A stretch of DNA of 28,054 nt. Origin: Gammaproteobacteria bacterium. Its GTDB lineage: Bacteria > Pseudomonadota > Gammaproteobacteria > Pseudomonadales > Azotimanducaceae. The position numbers were made by a program, and so were the translations under genes. Under the pieces are notes generated by a model that was given only the letters and a program-made list of their open reading frames with translations, did no database searches and was not told the origin of the DNA. Within the stretch, counting starts at the first letter, position 1; every line of letters starts with the position of its first letter. This document shows, piece after piece, positions 7,610 through 15,625 of the stretch. Location: NCBI GenBank assembly GCA_003228415.1, contig QIDL01000190.1, forward strand, positions 1 to 28,054, written 5' to 3'.

Positions 7610-8344
7610 CTAGTTGAAACCGAGTAATCCGGTGGCTCCCCTGGCGAACAGGAGGGTGGCGATGGCGAGGATCACCCAGCTGCTCGCTGTCCGGAACCGT
7701 TTATCTGTCAGCCGTACCAGCATGCGAGTCCCGATTCGGGTCCCGATCACAGCGGTCACAATCGCCAGAGCGTAGACCCAGTCTGGCATCGCGTCGCTGA
7801 CCCCGATGATCAGGCCGTAATAAAAAAGTTTCAGCAGATGTCCGAGCGTCTGGGTGAACGCCTTGCTGGCAATGACCTCGAAGCGATTCAATCGCGTGTT
7901 GAGGTAGAAGACATCGAGCAGAGGGCCGGATGCACCGGCAAAGAGTTGTGCGGCAGTGACCGCGATTCCGCAGGCAAAGGTGGTAGGCGGATGATTGATG
8001 TCCAGACCGTGGAGCCTGGGAGTGAGGCGAGCCAGCCAGGGGAAGATGCCGACAATCATCAGAATCAGATTGGCATCCGGAAGCACTGCCAGAACGCTGA
8101 AGGCGGCGACGGTGATGGCAGCACCGAGGGCGTATGGCGGCAGGATGTGCCATTGTATGTGAGCCCTTAGAAACCAGGCGCGCGACCCGTTCGCGGTGGC
8201 CTGTACGGCTCCGTGGAGCATCATGGCCGCTCCCACCGAAAGCACAGAGACCAGAATTGCCATCAGAATCATGCCGCCCGCCATTCCGATAAATCCGGAT
8301 AACGCGCTGGTAGCCAGCACGGCGGTGAGGATCAGTGGGATCAT
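7610..8344 (-). CDS. TauE/SafE-family membrane permease
   Basis: An integral membrane protein of about 244 residues with roughly seven to eight hydrophobic segments and the TauE/SafE layout: a first helix ending in a glycine motif (SGFIGMAGG), a mid-protein loop rich in Pro/Gly, and a second half with the related pattern AAQLFAGASGP. Family members are implicated in moving sulfite, sulfoacetate, other organosulfur anions or short organic anions across the inner membrane; the substrate here cannot be told. ATG at 8344 gives a normal N-terminus (MIPLILTAVLATSALSG). ATG at 8374 is an alternative, and the open frame extends to 8497, but that would run into the divergent LysR gene. Neither ATG has a clear Shine-Dalgarno. 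The divergent LysR regulator at 8424 is the likely controller. Confidence 0.82.
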   Translation of the reverse strand: MIPLILTAVLATSALSGFIGMAGGMILMAILVSVLSVGAAMMLHGAVQATANGSRAWFLRAHIQWHILPPYALGAAITVAAFSVLAVLPDANLILMIVGIFPWLARLTPRLHGLDINHPPTTFACGIAVTAAQLFAGASGPLLDVFYLNTRLNRFEVIASKAFTQTLGHLLKLFYYGLIIGVSDAMPDWVYALAIVTAVIGTRIGTRMLVRLTDKRFRTASSWVILAIATLLFARGATGLLGFN

Positions 8345-8423
8345 GGCGGGGCAGGATGCCGACGCTCCGATCATGAAAAAAGCGAATAGTTGGAATATGA
8401 TCTGGTCGGAATAGGAAACTATT

Positions 8424-9278
8424 GTGCTGGAAAATCTGGAAACGCTTGTGACCCTGTCGAGAACGGGGACCATGATGGAGACGGCCACGGTGCTCAAGGT
8501 CTCTCAATCTGCCGTGAGTAAACGCATCGCAGCGCTGGAGCGCTACTACGATCGAGCCCTCATCGAACGCCATGGCCGGCGGGTAGTGCTCACCCACCAC
8601 GGCACCAAGCTGGTGGAGAAGGTGACCCCACTCATTTCGGAACTGCGTGGGGTATTTCTCACCGATAACGCGCTGCGGAAGGGCAAAATCATCCTCGGAG
8701 TTTCGGAAGCGATACTGTGCAGCTGGGGCCCGAAGCTGTTCGCCGATGTGCAGGAGCTCATGCCGGAGGTGGAGTTCACCTTTCATGCTCAGCGATCGCC
8801 GGTGGTTCTCGACCGGCTCCGCTCGGGGGAGTACATGGTCGGTATCTGCACCGGCACGTCGGATGCGGATACCGATCTGCAGAGTGAGGTGATCCGCCGT
8901 GAGCCGATGGTGATACTGCCTGCCGGGCTCAGAACGTTGGACTACGAAATTGGAGATCGGCTCGACGTCATCACCATTGAGTCCAGATCGGGTGCCTGGC
9001 GATCCATCGAAGACGACATGGGTCGCTTGAACCTGGTTCGTCGAGAATCCCTGGAGTCGTTTTTTGCGGTCGCGCAGATGGCGATGGCGGGTTTCGGCAA
9101 CGGCCTGGTTCCTGCAGGTGTCGCCAGAACTCTGGGTGTTCGGGAATCCGACTGGATTGACCTTACGGTGGCCGGTCTCAACCGACCGGTGCGCTTTGTA
9201 GCCCGTAAATCGATGTTTGCCCAACCTCTGGTGCAGAACTTTTATCAGGCGGTGTCGGAACGGGTCCAATTCGTCTAA
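8424..9278 (+). CDS. LysR-family transcriptional regulator
   Basis: A 284-residue LysR regulator. The N-terminal winged HTH (about 1-60) shows the family pattern with recognition helix SQSAVSKRIAALE and the following ERHGRRVVLTHHG wing; residues about 88-284 form the periplasmic-binding-like effector domain (GKIILGVSEAILCSW, then FAVAQMAMAGFGNGLVPAGVA). The GTG start at 8424 is preceded by AGGA at a suitable distance and gives the standard N-terminus LENLETLVTLSRTGTMMETA. It is divergent from the TauE/SafE permease with a spacer of about 50-80 bp, the usual LysR arrangement of a regulator next to its target. Its stop codon overlaps that of hemH by four bases (CTAA, tail-to-tail). The effector is unknown. 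Confidence 0.92.
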   Translation: MLENLETLVTLSRTGTMMETATVLKVSQSAVSKRIAALERYYDRALIERHGRRVVLTHHGTKLVEKVTPLISELRGVFLTDNALRKGKIILGVSEAILCSWGPKLFADVQELMPEVEFTFHAQRSPVVLDRLRSGEYMVGICTGTSDADTDLQSEVIRREPMVILPAGLRTLDYEIGDRLDVITIESRSGAWRSIEDDMGRLNLVRRESLESFFAVAQMAMAGFGNGLVPAGVARTLGVRESDWIDLTVAGLNRPVRFVARKSMFAQPLVQNFYQAVSERVQFV

Positions 9279-10300
9279 CCGGGCGTTGAGCCGCTACGAC
9301 ACCAGTTCGCAATTGCGGCAACCCAGTCCGCGTCGTCATTGAGACAGGGAACGAGTGTCAGGGTATCGCCTCCGGCCGCGAGGAAACGCCTCCGACCGGC
9401 AATGCCGATCTCTTCCAGGGTTTCCAGGTTGTCGGCGACGAACGCCGGGCAGGCGACAACGAGATTGCGGATGCCTCGTTCGGCCAACTGGATCAATGTT
9501 TCCGCCGTATAAGGCGATAACCAGGGCAATCGGCCTAGTCGGGATTGAAAGCTGACGCTATAGCGATCTGGATCGATATTCAGAATAGCCACAAGACGTC
9601 GGGTGGTCTCGAAAACCTGGTGACGGTAACAGGTCGGGTGCGCGGTGGATGCAACCTGGCAACAGTCCGGGCTCGACAGGCAATGGCTGTTGGTCGGGTC
9701 AGCTTTGATCAGATGGCGTTCCGGTAGACCATGATAGCTCAGCAACAGGTGATCCCATGGCTCGTTCAGGTGTCGGCGGATCAGATTCGCTTGCGCTCGA
9801 AGGTAATCGTCCTCGTCGAAAAAAGGCGCTGCCACCTCGAGTTCCATTGTTTCGGGTAACTGTGCCTTCAGCGCCTGTATGGTGGTTTCCCGGGTGGAAT
9901 CGGCGTGTTGAGGGTAAAGGGCGATGAGGAGAATTTCCCTGGCGTTGCTTGCGGCGAGCTTTTGCAGGCCCTGGCGGATACTCGGTTGGCCATAACGCAT
10001 GGCGATCTCGCAGGGCATGTCTTTGAGCCGACGCTGCACTGCACTGCCGAGCTTCCGAGTGAAGTGCAGGAGCGGAGAACCGGTTCCCGGCCCTGCGGCA
10101 TCCCAGATTTTCTGGTATGCGGCGGCGCTCTTGCGTGGCCGAAACGGCAGGATGAAGCCAGACACGACGATCTGCCGGAGTGGGGCAGGCAGGTCGATGA
10201 CGTAGGGATCGTTCAAAAACTCCCCCAGGTAGGCACGCACATCACCAACCGCCGGCGATGCCGGGGTACCCAGGTTGACCAGCAGAACACCACGAGTCAT
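9275..10300 (-). CDS. hemH: Ferrochelatase
   Basis: A 341-residue ferrochelatase, inserting ferrous iron into protoporphyrin IX (or coproporphyrin) in the last steps of haem synthesis. The N-terminus GVLLVNLGTPASP is diagnostic. Catalytic His190 is in LLSYHGLPERH, and the acidic partner lies in CPAFVADNLETLEEIG (about 284-299). A loop after the active-site strand holds four cysteines (207, 213, 214, 224) ending in CYRHQ, a feature of a subset of bacterial ferrochelatases. Cys319 and Cys334 lie in the C-terminal tail. Whether any of these bind an iron-sulfur cluster is not decidable here. ATG at 10300 is the evident start. It stands alone, divergent from hisH with a 107-bp spacer. Confidence 0.95.
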   Translation of the reverse strand: MTRGVLLVNLGTPASPAVGDVRAYLGEFLNDPYVIDLPAPLRQIVVSGFILPFRPRKSAAAYQKIWDAAGPGTGSPLLHFTRKLGSAVQRRLKDMPCEIAMRYGQPSIRQGLQKLAASNAREILLIALYPQHADSTRETTIQALKAQLPETMELEVAAPFFDEDDYLRAQANLIRRHLNEPWDHLLLSYHGLPERHLIKADPTNSHCLSSPDCCQVASTAHPTCYRHQVFETTRRLVAILNIDPDRYSVSFQSRLGRLPWLSPYTAETLIQLAERGIRNLVVACPAFVADNLETLEEIGIAGRRRFLAAGGDTLTLVPCLNDDADWVAAIANWCRSGSTPG

Positions 10301-10347
10301 TTGTTCAGTTGTGCTCCTCTTGGATTGTTGAAGGCGTTTACCGATAA

Positions 10348-10376
10348 TTGGTTGTCGAAGCCGGTTGCGATAGTAT
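10348..10376 (+). promoter_or_regulatory. Candidate sigma70 promoter for hisH-hisF-quinone oxidoreductase
   Basis: TTGGTT (10348-10353) and TAGTAT (10371-10376) are spaced by 17 bp in the hemH-hisH divergent spacer, about 30 bp before the hisH start. Matches are 3/6 and 4/6 to the sigma70 hexamers. Read by eye; weak. Confidence 0.3.
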
Positions 10377-10407
10377 CCGCGGTCTTTTTTGAAGTCATGT
10401 GGGAATC

Positions 10408-11037
10408 ATGAATCAGCGCACAGCCGTGATCATCGATTACGATGCCGGGAATCTGAAGAGCGTGCAGCGCGCCTGTGCCGAGGTGGGTCTGTCGGCTTCG
10501 ATCAGCGCCGACCCGGAGGTCGTGCGACGGGCCGAACGGGTGATATTTCCTGGTGTTGGAGCCGCGGGCAGTGCGATGCGCAGCATGACCCGCGCAGGCA
10601 TGGGTGAGGCCTTGAAAGAGGTGATTCGCAGTGGGGTGCCGGTGCTCGGCATCTGCCTGGGGTTACAGATCTCGCTGGATTACTCGGAAGAAGACGATCA
10701 GGCCACGCTGGGATTACTCCCTGGTCGGGTTGTCAGATTCCGCTTCGATAAACCGGAGTTGAAAATTCCACACATGGGCTGGAATGAGGTGCGGGTGACG
10801 AAGCCGCATCCGATCCTCGAGGGAATTGAGCCTGGCGATGAGTTCTACTTCGTGCACGGCTACTATCCCGAGCCTGAGCAAACCGGGCAGGTCTATGCGT
10901 TGACCGAATACGAATCGGACTTCGCCAGCGCCGTTGGTCAGGACAATTACTTTGCCACGCAGTTTCATCCTGAGAAAAGCGGCAGGGTGGGGCTGCGCTT
11001 GTTGTCGGCGTTTTCAGAGTGGAACGGCCGATGTTGA
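10408..11037 (+). CDS. hisH: Imidazole glycerol phosphate synthase, glutaminase subunit
   Basis: A class I glutamine amidotransferase of about 209 residues that supplies ammonia to HisF in histidine and AICAR formation from PRFAR. The triad is present: Cys83 in GICLGLQ, His187 and Glu189 in TQFHPEKS. The oxyanion region FPGVGAAGSAM and the HMGWNEV strand are characteristic of HisH. ATG at 10408 is preferred (MNQRTAVIIDYDAGN); an in-frame GTG at 10399 is possible. It overlaps hisF by seven bases, implying coupled translation of the two subunits. The sequence style (RAERVIFPGVGAAGSAM) recalls HisH of delta-type proteobacteria more than E. coli HisH. No hisB, hisA, hisI or hisG lies nearby, unlike the usual gammaproteobacterial his operon. 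Confidence 0.93.
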   Translation: MNQRTAVIIDYDAGNLKSVQRACAEVGLSASISADPEVVRRAERVIFPGVGAAGSAMRSMTRAGMGEALKEVIRSGVPVLGICLGLQISLDYSEEDDQATLGLLPGRVVRFRFDKPELKIPHMGWNEVRVTKPHPILEGIEPGDEFYFVHGYYPEPEQTGQVYALTEYESDFASAVGQDNYFATQFHPEKSGRVGLRLLSAFSEWNGRC

Positions 11038-11810
11038 GCAAACGACTCATTGCCTGTCTTGATGTGCGTGACGGCAAGCTTGCGAAAAGTATCAGGTTCG
11101 TCGATACCAGGGATATCGGTGACCCGGTGGAGAAAGCGCGCGAATACTATCTCGATGGGTTGGATGAGCTGGTATTCTATGACATTACCGCGTCGAGTGA
11201 TAAGCGTAACATCATGCTGGACGTTGTGGAGGCCGTGGCCGAGCAGGTGTTCATTCCCTTGTCTGTCGGTGGGGGTATCCGCTCGGTAGCTGACGCGACC
11301 GACCTGCGGCTCGCGGGAGCGGAGAAGATCAATGTAAATTCCGCGGCCGTCCAGCGTCCGGCTCTGATCAGCGAATGTGCAGAGGCGATCGGCTCGCAGA
11401 ACATCGTGCTGTCGATGGACATCCGCGCGGTCGATGTAAGCGAAACCTGCCAAAGCGGCTACCAAATCGTCATCAACGGCGGCCGCACCCCGATGGGTCT
11501 TGATGCGCTTGCCTGGGCGCTGCAGGGAGAGCGTCTCGGCGCGGGTGAACTGGTGATTAATTCCATCGATGCCGACGGCACACAGAAGGGTTACGAGTTG
11601 AAACTGACTGCCATGCTCGCCGAGGCCGTGCGAATTCCCGTCATCGCCTCCGGAGGTGCCGGAACACCGGATCATCTCGTCGATGTACTGACCCAAGGCA
11701 AGGCCGATGCAGCCCTTGTGGCGTCGATGGTGCACTATGGCGCCTATACGATCAGCGAACTCAAACAGCACCTGCATGCTCATGGCGTGAAGATGCGTAT
11801 GTCCTGGTAG
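11031..11810 (+). CDS. hisF: Imidazole glycerol phosphate synthase, cyclase subunit
   Basis: A 259-residue (beta-alpha)8 barrel that uses ammonia from HisH to convert PRFAR to imidazole glycerol phosphate and AICAR. Both catalytic aspartates fall at their canonical positions, Asp11 in IACLDVRDG and Asp130 in IVLSMD; phosphate loops are SVGGGIRS and IASGGAGTP. Lys19 is kept although the usual VVKG is LAKS here. The start ATG at 11031 gives the standard MLSKRLIACLDV; an in-frame start at 11019 would only add four residues. The C-terminus RMSW, together with GYQIVINGGR and SMVHYGAYTI, matches from memory a HisF type common in delta-type proteobacteria. A divergent paralogue acting in sugar amidation (WbuZ-like) is less likely because both catalytic Asp residues and the DITASSD motif are intact. 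Confidence 0.93.
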   Translation: MLSKRLIACLDVRDGKLAKSIRFVDTRDIGDPVEKAREYYLDGLDELVFYDITASSDKRNIMLDVVEAVAEQVFIPLSVGGGIRSVADATDLRLAGAEKINVNSAAVQRPALISECAEAIGSQNIVLSMDIRAVDVSETCQSGYQIVINGGRTPMGLDALAWALQGERLGAGELVINSIDADGTQKGYELKLTAMLAEAVRIPVIASGGAGTPDHLVDVLTQGKADAALVASMVHYGAYTISELKQHLHAHGVKMRMSW

Positions 11811-11839
11811 CGACCACTTTTCATACCAATGGAGTATCC

Positions 11840-12808
11840 ATGAAGGCCATAAAAGTCGAGCGCGATGAACTTCTCTGGATGGAGGCCGAGTCACCGGCTC
11901 TCGGTGTTGGAGAAGTCAGGATACGGGTGTTGGCGAGCGCGGTGAATCGAGCCGATCTCGTTCAGCGTTCCGGGGGTTATCCACCACCGCCTGGAGCCAG
12001 CGACATTCTCGGTCTGGAATGTGCTGGTGAGGTGCTGGAAATCGGCGAGGGGGTGGGCCGGGTGCAACCGGGTGATCCGGTTTGCGCGCTGCTGGCCGGT
12101 GGTGGCTACGCTGAAGAAGTGGTCGTTCCGGCCGGACAGGTATTGCCGATCCCCGATGGTCTGAGTGCTGTTGAAGCGGCGGCGTTACCGGAGGTGTTTG
12201 CCACTGCGTTTCTGAACCTCTATATGGAGGCCAACCTCACACCTGGTGAGAAAGTGCTGTTGCACGCCGGTGCGAGCGGTGTGGGAACCGCCGCTATTCA
12301 GCTCTGCAAACTGACCCACAACGACTGTTTCGTGACCGTCGGCAACGCCGGAAAGATTGATGAGTGCGTCCGGCTCGGTGCTGCCGGTGGCTGGAATCGG
12401 CACGAGGGAGAGTTCAAACAGGCGGTTCAAGAGTGGTCTGGTGGTGGGGTCGACGTCATCCTGGATCCGGTCGGTGCGGCTTATCTGTCGGACAATCTTC
12501 TGGTCCTGAATCCGGACGGACGGCTGGTCGTCATCGGCTTGATGGGTGGCGTCGAGACCTCGGTCAATCTGGGGCTCATGTTGGTCAAACGTTTGCGCAT
12601 TGTCGGTTCGACGCTGCGAGCCAGGTCGATACCCGCCAAGGCGCTGGTCATGGATCGGTTGCGTGATGAAGTCTGGCCACATATTGCCACCGGTGACATT
12701 CGCCCGGTGATCGATACGGTGATTCCCATCGAAGAGGCGGATCGGGCCCACGCGCTCGTTGCAGGAGATCAGACCGTGGGTAAGGTGGTATTGAAGGTCT
12801 CTGAATAA
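11840..12808 (+). CDS. NAD(P)H:quinone oxidoreductase, zinc-independent MDR family (QOR/PIG3-like)
   Basis: A 322-residue medium-chain dehydrogenase/reductase lacking the zinc-ligand cysteines of alcohol dehydrogenases. N-terminal GroES-like domain (about 1-125) with VNRADLVQRSGGYPPPPG and GLECAGEV, then a Rossmann domain with the dinucleotide loop HAGASGVG (142-149). The PPPPG motif and length match the PIG3/TP53I3-type quinone oxidoreductases, which reduce quinones with NADPH. ATG at 11840 has GGAG upstream (GGAGTATCCATG). It starts 29 nt after hisF in the same direction, so co-transcription is likely although no biochemical link with histidine synthesis is known to me. It converges on valS across a 33-bp gap. 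Confidence 0.9.
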   Translation: MKAIKVERDELLWMEAESPALGVGEVRIRVLASAVNRADLVQRSGGYPPPPGASDILGLECAGEVLEIGEGVGRVQPGDPVCALLAGGGYAEEVVVPAGQVLPIPDGLSAVEAAALPEVFATAFLNLYMEANLTPGEKVLLHAGASGVGTAAIQLCKLTHNDCFVTVGNAGKIDECVRLGAAGGWNRHEGEFKQAVQEWSGGGVDVILDPVGAAYLSDNLLVLNPDGRLVVIGLMGGVETSVNLGLMLVKRLRIVGSTLRARSIPAKALVMDRLRDEVWPHIATGDIRPVIDTVIPIEEADRAHALVAGDQTVGKVVLKVSE

Positions 12809-12841
12809 ACGTCTGTGGTACTAATGGGCTCCCCGTTGCCC

Positions 12842-15625
12842 TTATTGCAGATTGTCCAATGACTGGAGCTGTTCGCTCAGCACCGCGAGTGACGCGTTCG
12901 CTTCTTGCGCTTTTCGCTGTTCTTTGGCGACGACCTCTGCAGGCGCCTTGGCGACGAAGTTCTGATTGCCGAGTTTCTTCTCGATTCGCTCTAGATCGGC
13001 CTTCTTGCGTTCAATTTCTTTACTGAGCCGTAGCCGCTCACCCTCCACGTCGATCAGACCCGCCAGCGGTACCATGACCTTCAGATCGCCCACCAGCGCC
13101 AGAGCGTTTGGTGGCGGCTGTGCAGGTTCATCCAGCCAGCGAATGGCGGTTACCTTGGCGAGACGCTTGAGCAGCGCTGCGGAATTCTCGGAGAGCGCCC
13201 GATCCTCACTGCCGCCACCCTGCAACAGGAGTTCGATTTCTACGCCCGGCTTGATATTCGCCTCACCGCGAATATTGCGAATTCCATCGATGACGCCCTT
13301 GAGCCACTCCACCGCTGTGTCTGCCTCGATATCGACAGGGAAATCTGCGAGATCCGGGAAGGGCTGCAGCATGATCGTGGGGCCCTCGTTTCCGATCAGA
13401 GGAGCGACCTCGCACCAGATGGTCTCGGTGATGTAAGGGATGATCGGATGAGCGGCGCGCAGCAGACAATCGAGCACACGCAGTAACGTCAGACGGGTGC
13501 CGCGCAGCTCTTCTGCGGAGGCGGATTCATCCCACAGCAGTGGCTTGGTGAGTTCAAGATACCAGTCGCAGTACTCGTGCCAGACAAATTCGTAGATACT
13601 TTTCGCATACAGATCGAAACGATAGGTGGCAATGGCTCGCTCGGCATCTTCGATCATGGCGTGGGAGCGTGAAAGGATCCAACGGTCTGCGAGACTTAAG
13701 GCCACGGGCCCTTCGAGGCTCCCCTCATCGGCGTCTGCGTTCATCAGGACAAACCGTGCTGCGTTCCAGAGCTTGTTGCAGAAGTTGCGGTAACCTTCGA
13801 TCCTGGCAAGATCGAAGCGTACGTCCCTGCCGGTGCCGGCCAGCGCGCAGTAGGTAAAGCGCAGGGCATCGGTACCGTAGGAAGGGACGCCGTCCGGAAA
13901 ATCGCGTCTGGTCTTTGACTCAATACCCGGCGCCATCTGCGGCTGGGTGAGGTTGCTGGTGCGCTTTTCGATCAATTCATCCAGGGTGATCCCTTCAATG
14001 AGATCCAGCGGGTCGAGCCCGTTGCCCTTGGTCTTGGACATTTTCTGACCGTCGGCATCCTTGACGAGGCCGTGTATATAGACCGTTTTGAAGGGGATCT
14101 CGCCGGTGAACTTGAGTGTCATCATGATCATTCTGGCGACCCAGAAGAAGATGATGTCATGGCCGGTCACCAGGGCATCCGTTGGATGAAACTGCGAGAG
14201 CTCCTTGGTTTGCTCGGGCCAGCCAAGGGTGGCAAACGTCCAGAGTGACGAGGAGAACCAGGTCTCCAGCACGTCCGGATCCTGCTCCAGGCGAATACTT
14301 TCACCGAGTCGGTATTTCACCCTGACCTCGGCTTCGCTACGGCCTACATACACTTTTCCCTCGGGATCGTAGTAAGCCGGGATGCGATGGCCCCACCACT
14401 GCTGACGGGATATGCACCAGTCCTGAATGTTGCGCATCCAGGCGAAGTAGACATTCTGGTATTGCCGGGGAATGAATTCGATCTCGCCGTTTTCCACCGC
14501 GGCGATGGCCGGCTCCGCCAACGGCTTTATTTTGACGAACCACTGGTCGGTCAGTAACGGCTCAATGATCGCTGCGGAACGGTCACCTCGGGGAACCATG
14601 AGCTTGTGTGGTTCGACCTTTTCCAGCAGGTCGAGAGCATCCAGGTCGGCGACGATCAGTTTACGGGCATCGAATCGATCGAGCCGACGATACGCTTCGG
14701 GTGCGTTGTCATTGATGGACGCATCCGGGTTGAAGATATTGATCAGAGCCAGGTCGTGCCGGGCGCCAATCTCGTTGTCGTTGAAATCGTGCGCAGGCGT
14801 AATCTTGACACAGCCCGTACCAAAATCCACATCCACATAGTCGTCCGCAATGATCGGTATGTCTCGATCGGCGAGGGGCAGGCGCACCGTTCCACCGATC
14901 AGATTCTTATAGCGTTCGTCATCGGGATGGACGGCGACCGCGCTATCTCCGAGCATGGTCTCAGGCCGAGTCGTGGCGACTACCAGATAGTCTGTTCCTG
15001 TCGAGGTGGTCAGTCCGTCCGTCAGCGGGTAGCGGAAGTGCCAGAGCTGGCCGTCTTCCTCTTCGTTTTCGACTTCCAGATCCGAGATCGCCGTCAGCAG
15101 CTCCGGATCCCAGTTGACCAGCCGCTTGCCACGGTAGATCAGGCCTTCTTCGAAGAGCTGGACGAATACTTCCAGCACGGCCCTGGAGAAGCCTTCATCC
15201 AGGGTGAACCGATCGCGCGACCAATCCAGAGAACTACCCATGCGCCTGAGTTGTTCAGAGATCGTGTTGCCGGAAGAGCGTTTCCAGTCCCAGACCTTTT
15301 CGATAAAGGCCTCCCGGCCAATGTCCAACCGGCTTGTGCCTTCGGCATTCAATTGTCTATCGACCAGCATCTGGGTGGAAATGCCCGCATGGTCGGTTCC
15401 CATCTGCCACAGCGTGCAATTGCCTTTCATTCGATGGTAGCGGATCAGTGCGTCCATCAACGTGTGCTGAAAGCCGTGGCCCATGTGCAGGCTGCCGGTG
15501 ACGTTGGGCGGTGGTATGACAATGCAGTAGCTCGGCCCATTACCCTGGGGTGCAAAGTTTCCGGCTTCTTCCCATTGCTGATAGAGAGTCTGCTCAATGC
15601 CATGTGGATCGAAACTGCTATCCAT
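12842..15625 (-). CDS. valS: Valyl-tRNA synthetase
   Basis: A 927-residue class Ia aminoacyl-tRNA synthetase charging tRNA-Val. Signature motifs: HMGH (47-50) in PPPNVTGSLHMGHGF, and KMSKT (528-532) in DGQKMSKTKGNGLDPLD. The editing (CP1) domain occupies about 200-400 (TTRPETMLGDSAVAVHP), the anticodon-binding domain about 660-800 and a C-terminal coiled-coil arm about 860-927 (LSKEIERKKADLERIEKKL). ATG at 15625 gives the conventional N-terminus (MDSSFDPHGIEQTLYQQWE); the frame remains open to 15691 but that would add an unlikely tail overlapping the upstream gene. The start overlaps the stop of the upstream hypothetical gene by eight bases, so this is the last gene of a pepA-holC-x-valS operon. 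Confidence 0.97.
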   Translation of the reverse strand: MDSSFDPHGIEQTLYQQWEEAGNFAPQGNGPSYCIVIPPPNVTGSLHMGHGFQHTLMDALIRYHRMKGNCTLWQMGTDHAGISTQMLVDRQLNAEGTSRLDIGREAFIEKVWDWKRSSGNTISEQLRRMGSSLDWSRDRFTLDEGFSRAVLEVFVQLFEEGLIYRGKRLVNWDPELLTAISDLEVENEEEDGQLWHFRYPLTDGLTTSTGTDYLVVATTRPETMLGDSAVAVHPDDERYKNLIGGTVRLPLADRDIPIIADDYVDVDFGTGCVKITPAHDFNDNEIGARHDLALINIFNPDASINDNAPEAYRRLDRFDARKLIVADLDALDLLEKVEPHKLMVPRGDRSAAIIEPLLTDQWFVKIKPLAEPAIAAVENGEIEFIPRQYQNVYFAWMRNIQDWCISRQQWWGHRIPAYYDPEGKVYVGRSEAEVRVKYRLGESIRLEQDPDVLETWFSSSLWTFATLGWPEQTKELSQFHPTDALVTGHDIIFFWVARMIMMTLKFTGEIPFKTVYIHGLVKDADGQKMSKTKGNGLDPLDLIEGITLDELIEKRTSNLTQPQMAPGIESKTRRDFPDGVPSYGTDALRFTYCALAGTGRDVRFDLARIEGYRNFCNKLWNAARFVLMNADADEGSLEGPVALSLADRWILSRSHAMIEDAERAIATYRFDLYAKSIYEFVWHEYCDWYLELTKPLLWDESASAEELRGTRLTLLRVLDCLLRAAHPIIPYITETIWCEVAPLIGNEGPTIMLQPFPDLADFPVDIEADTAVEWLKGVIDGIRNIRGEANIKPGVEIELLLQGGGSEDRALSENSAALLKRLAKVTAIRWLDEPAQPPPNALALVGDLKVMVPLAGLIDVEGERLRLSKEIERKKADLERIEKKLGNQNFVAKAPAEVVAKEQRKAQEANASLAVLSEQLQSLDNLQ

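Noticed and set aside
7701..9269. Long open frame of 522 codons on the minus strand over the LysR and permease genes
   Set aside because: His/Arg/Gln-rich translation with no domain; it is antisense to a clear LysR gene and out of frame with the permease, so a shadow of high-GC coding.
12809..12841. Short GGGC/GCCC hairpin in the quinone oxidoreductase-valS convergent gap
   Set aside because: Only four base pairs with no T-run; not distinguishable from chance.
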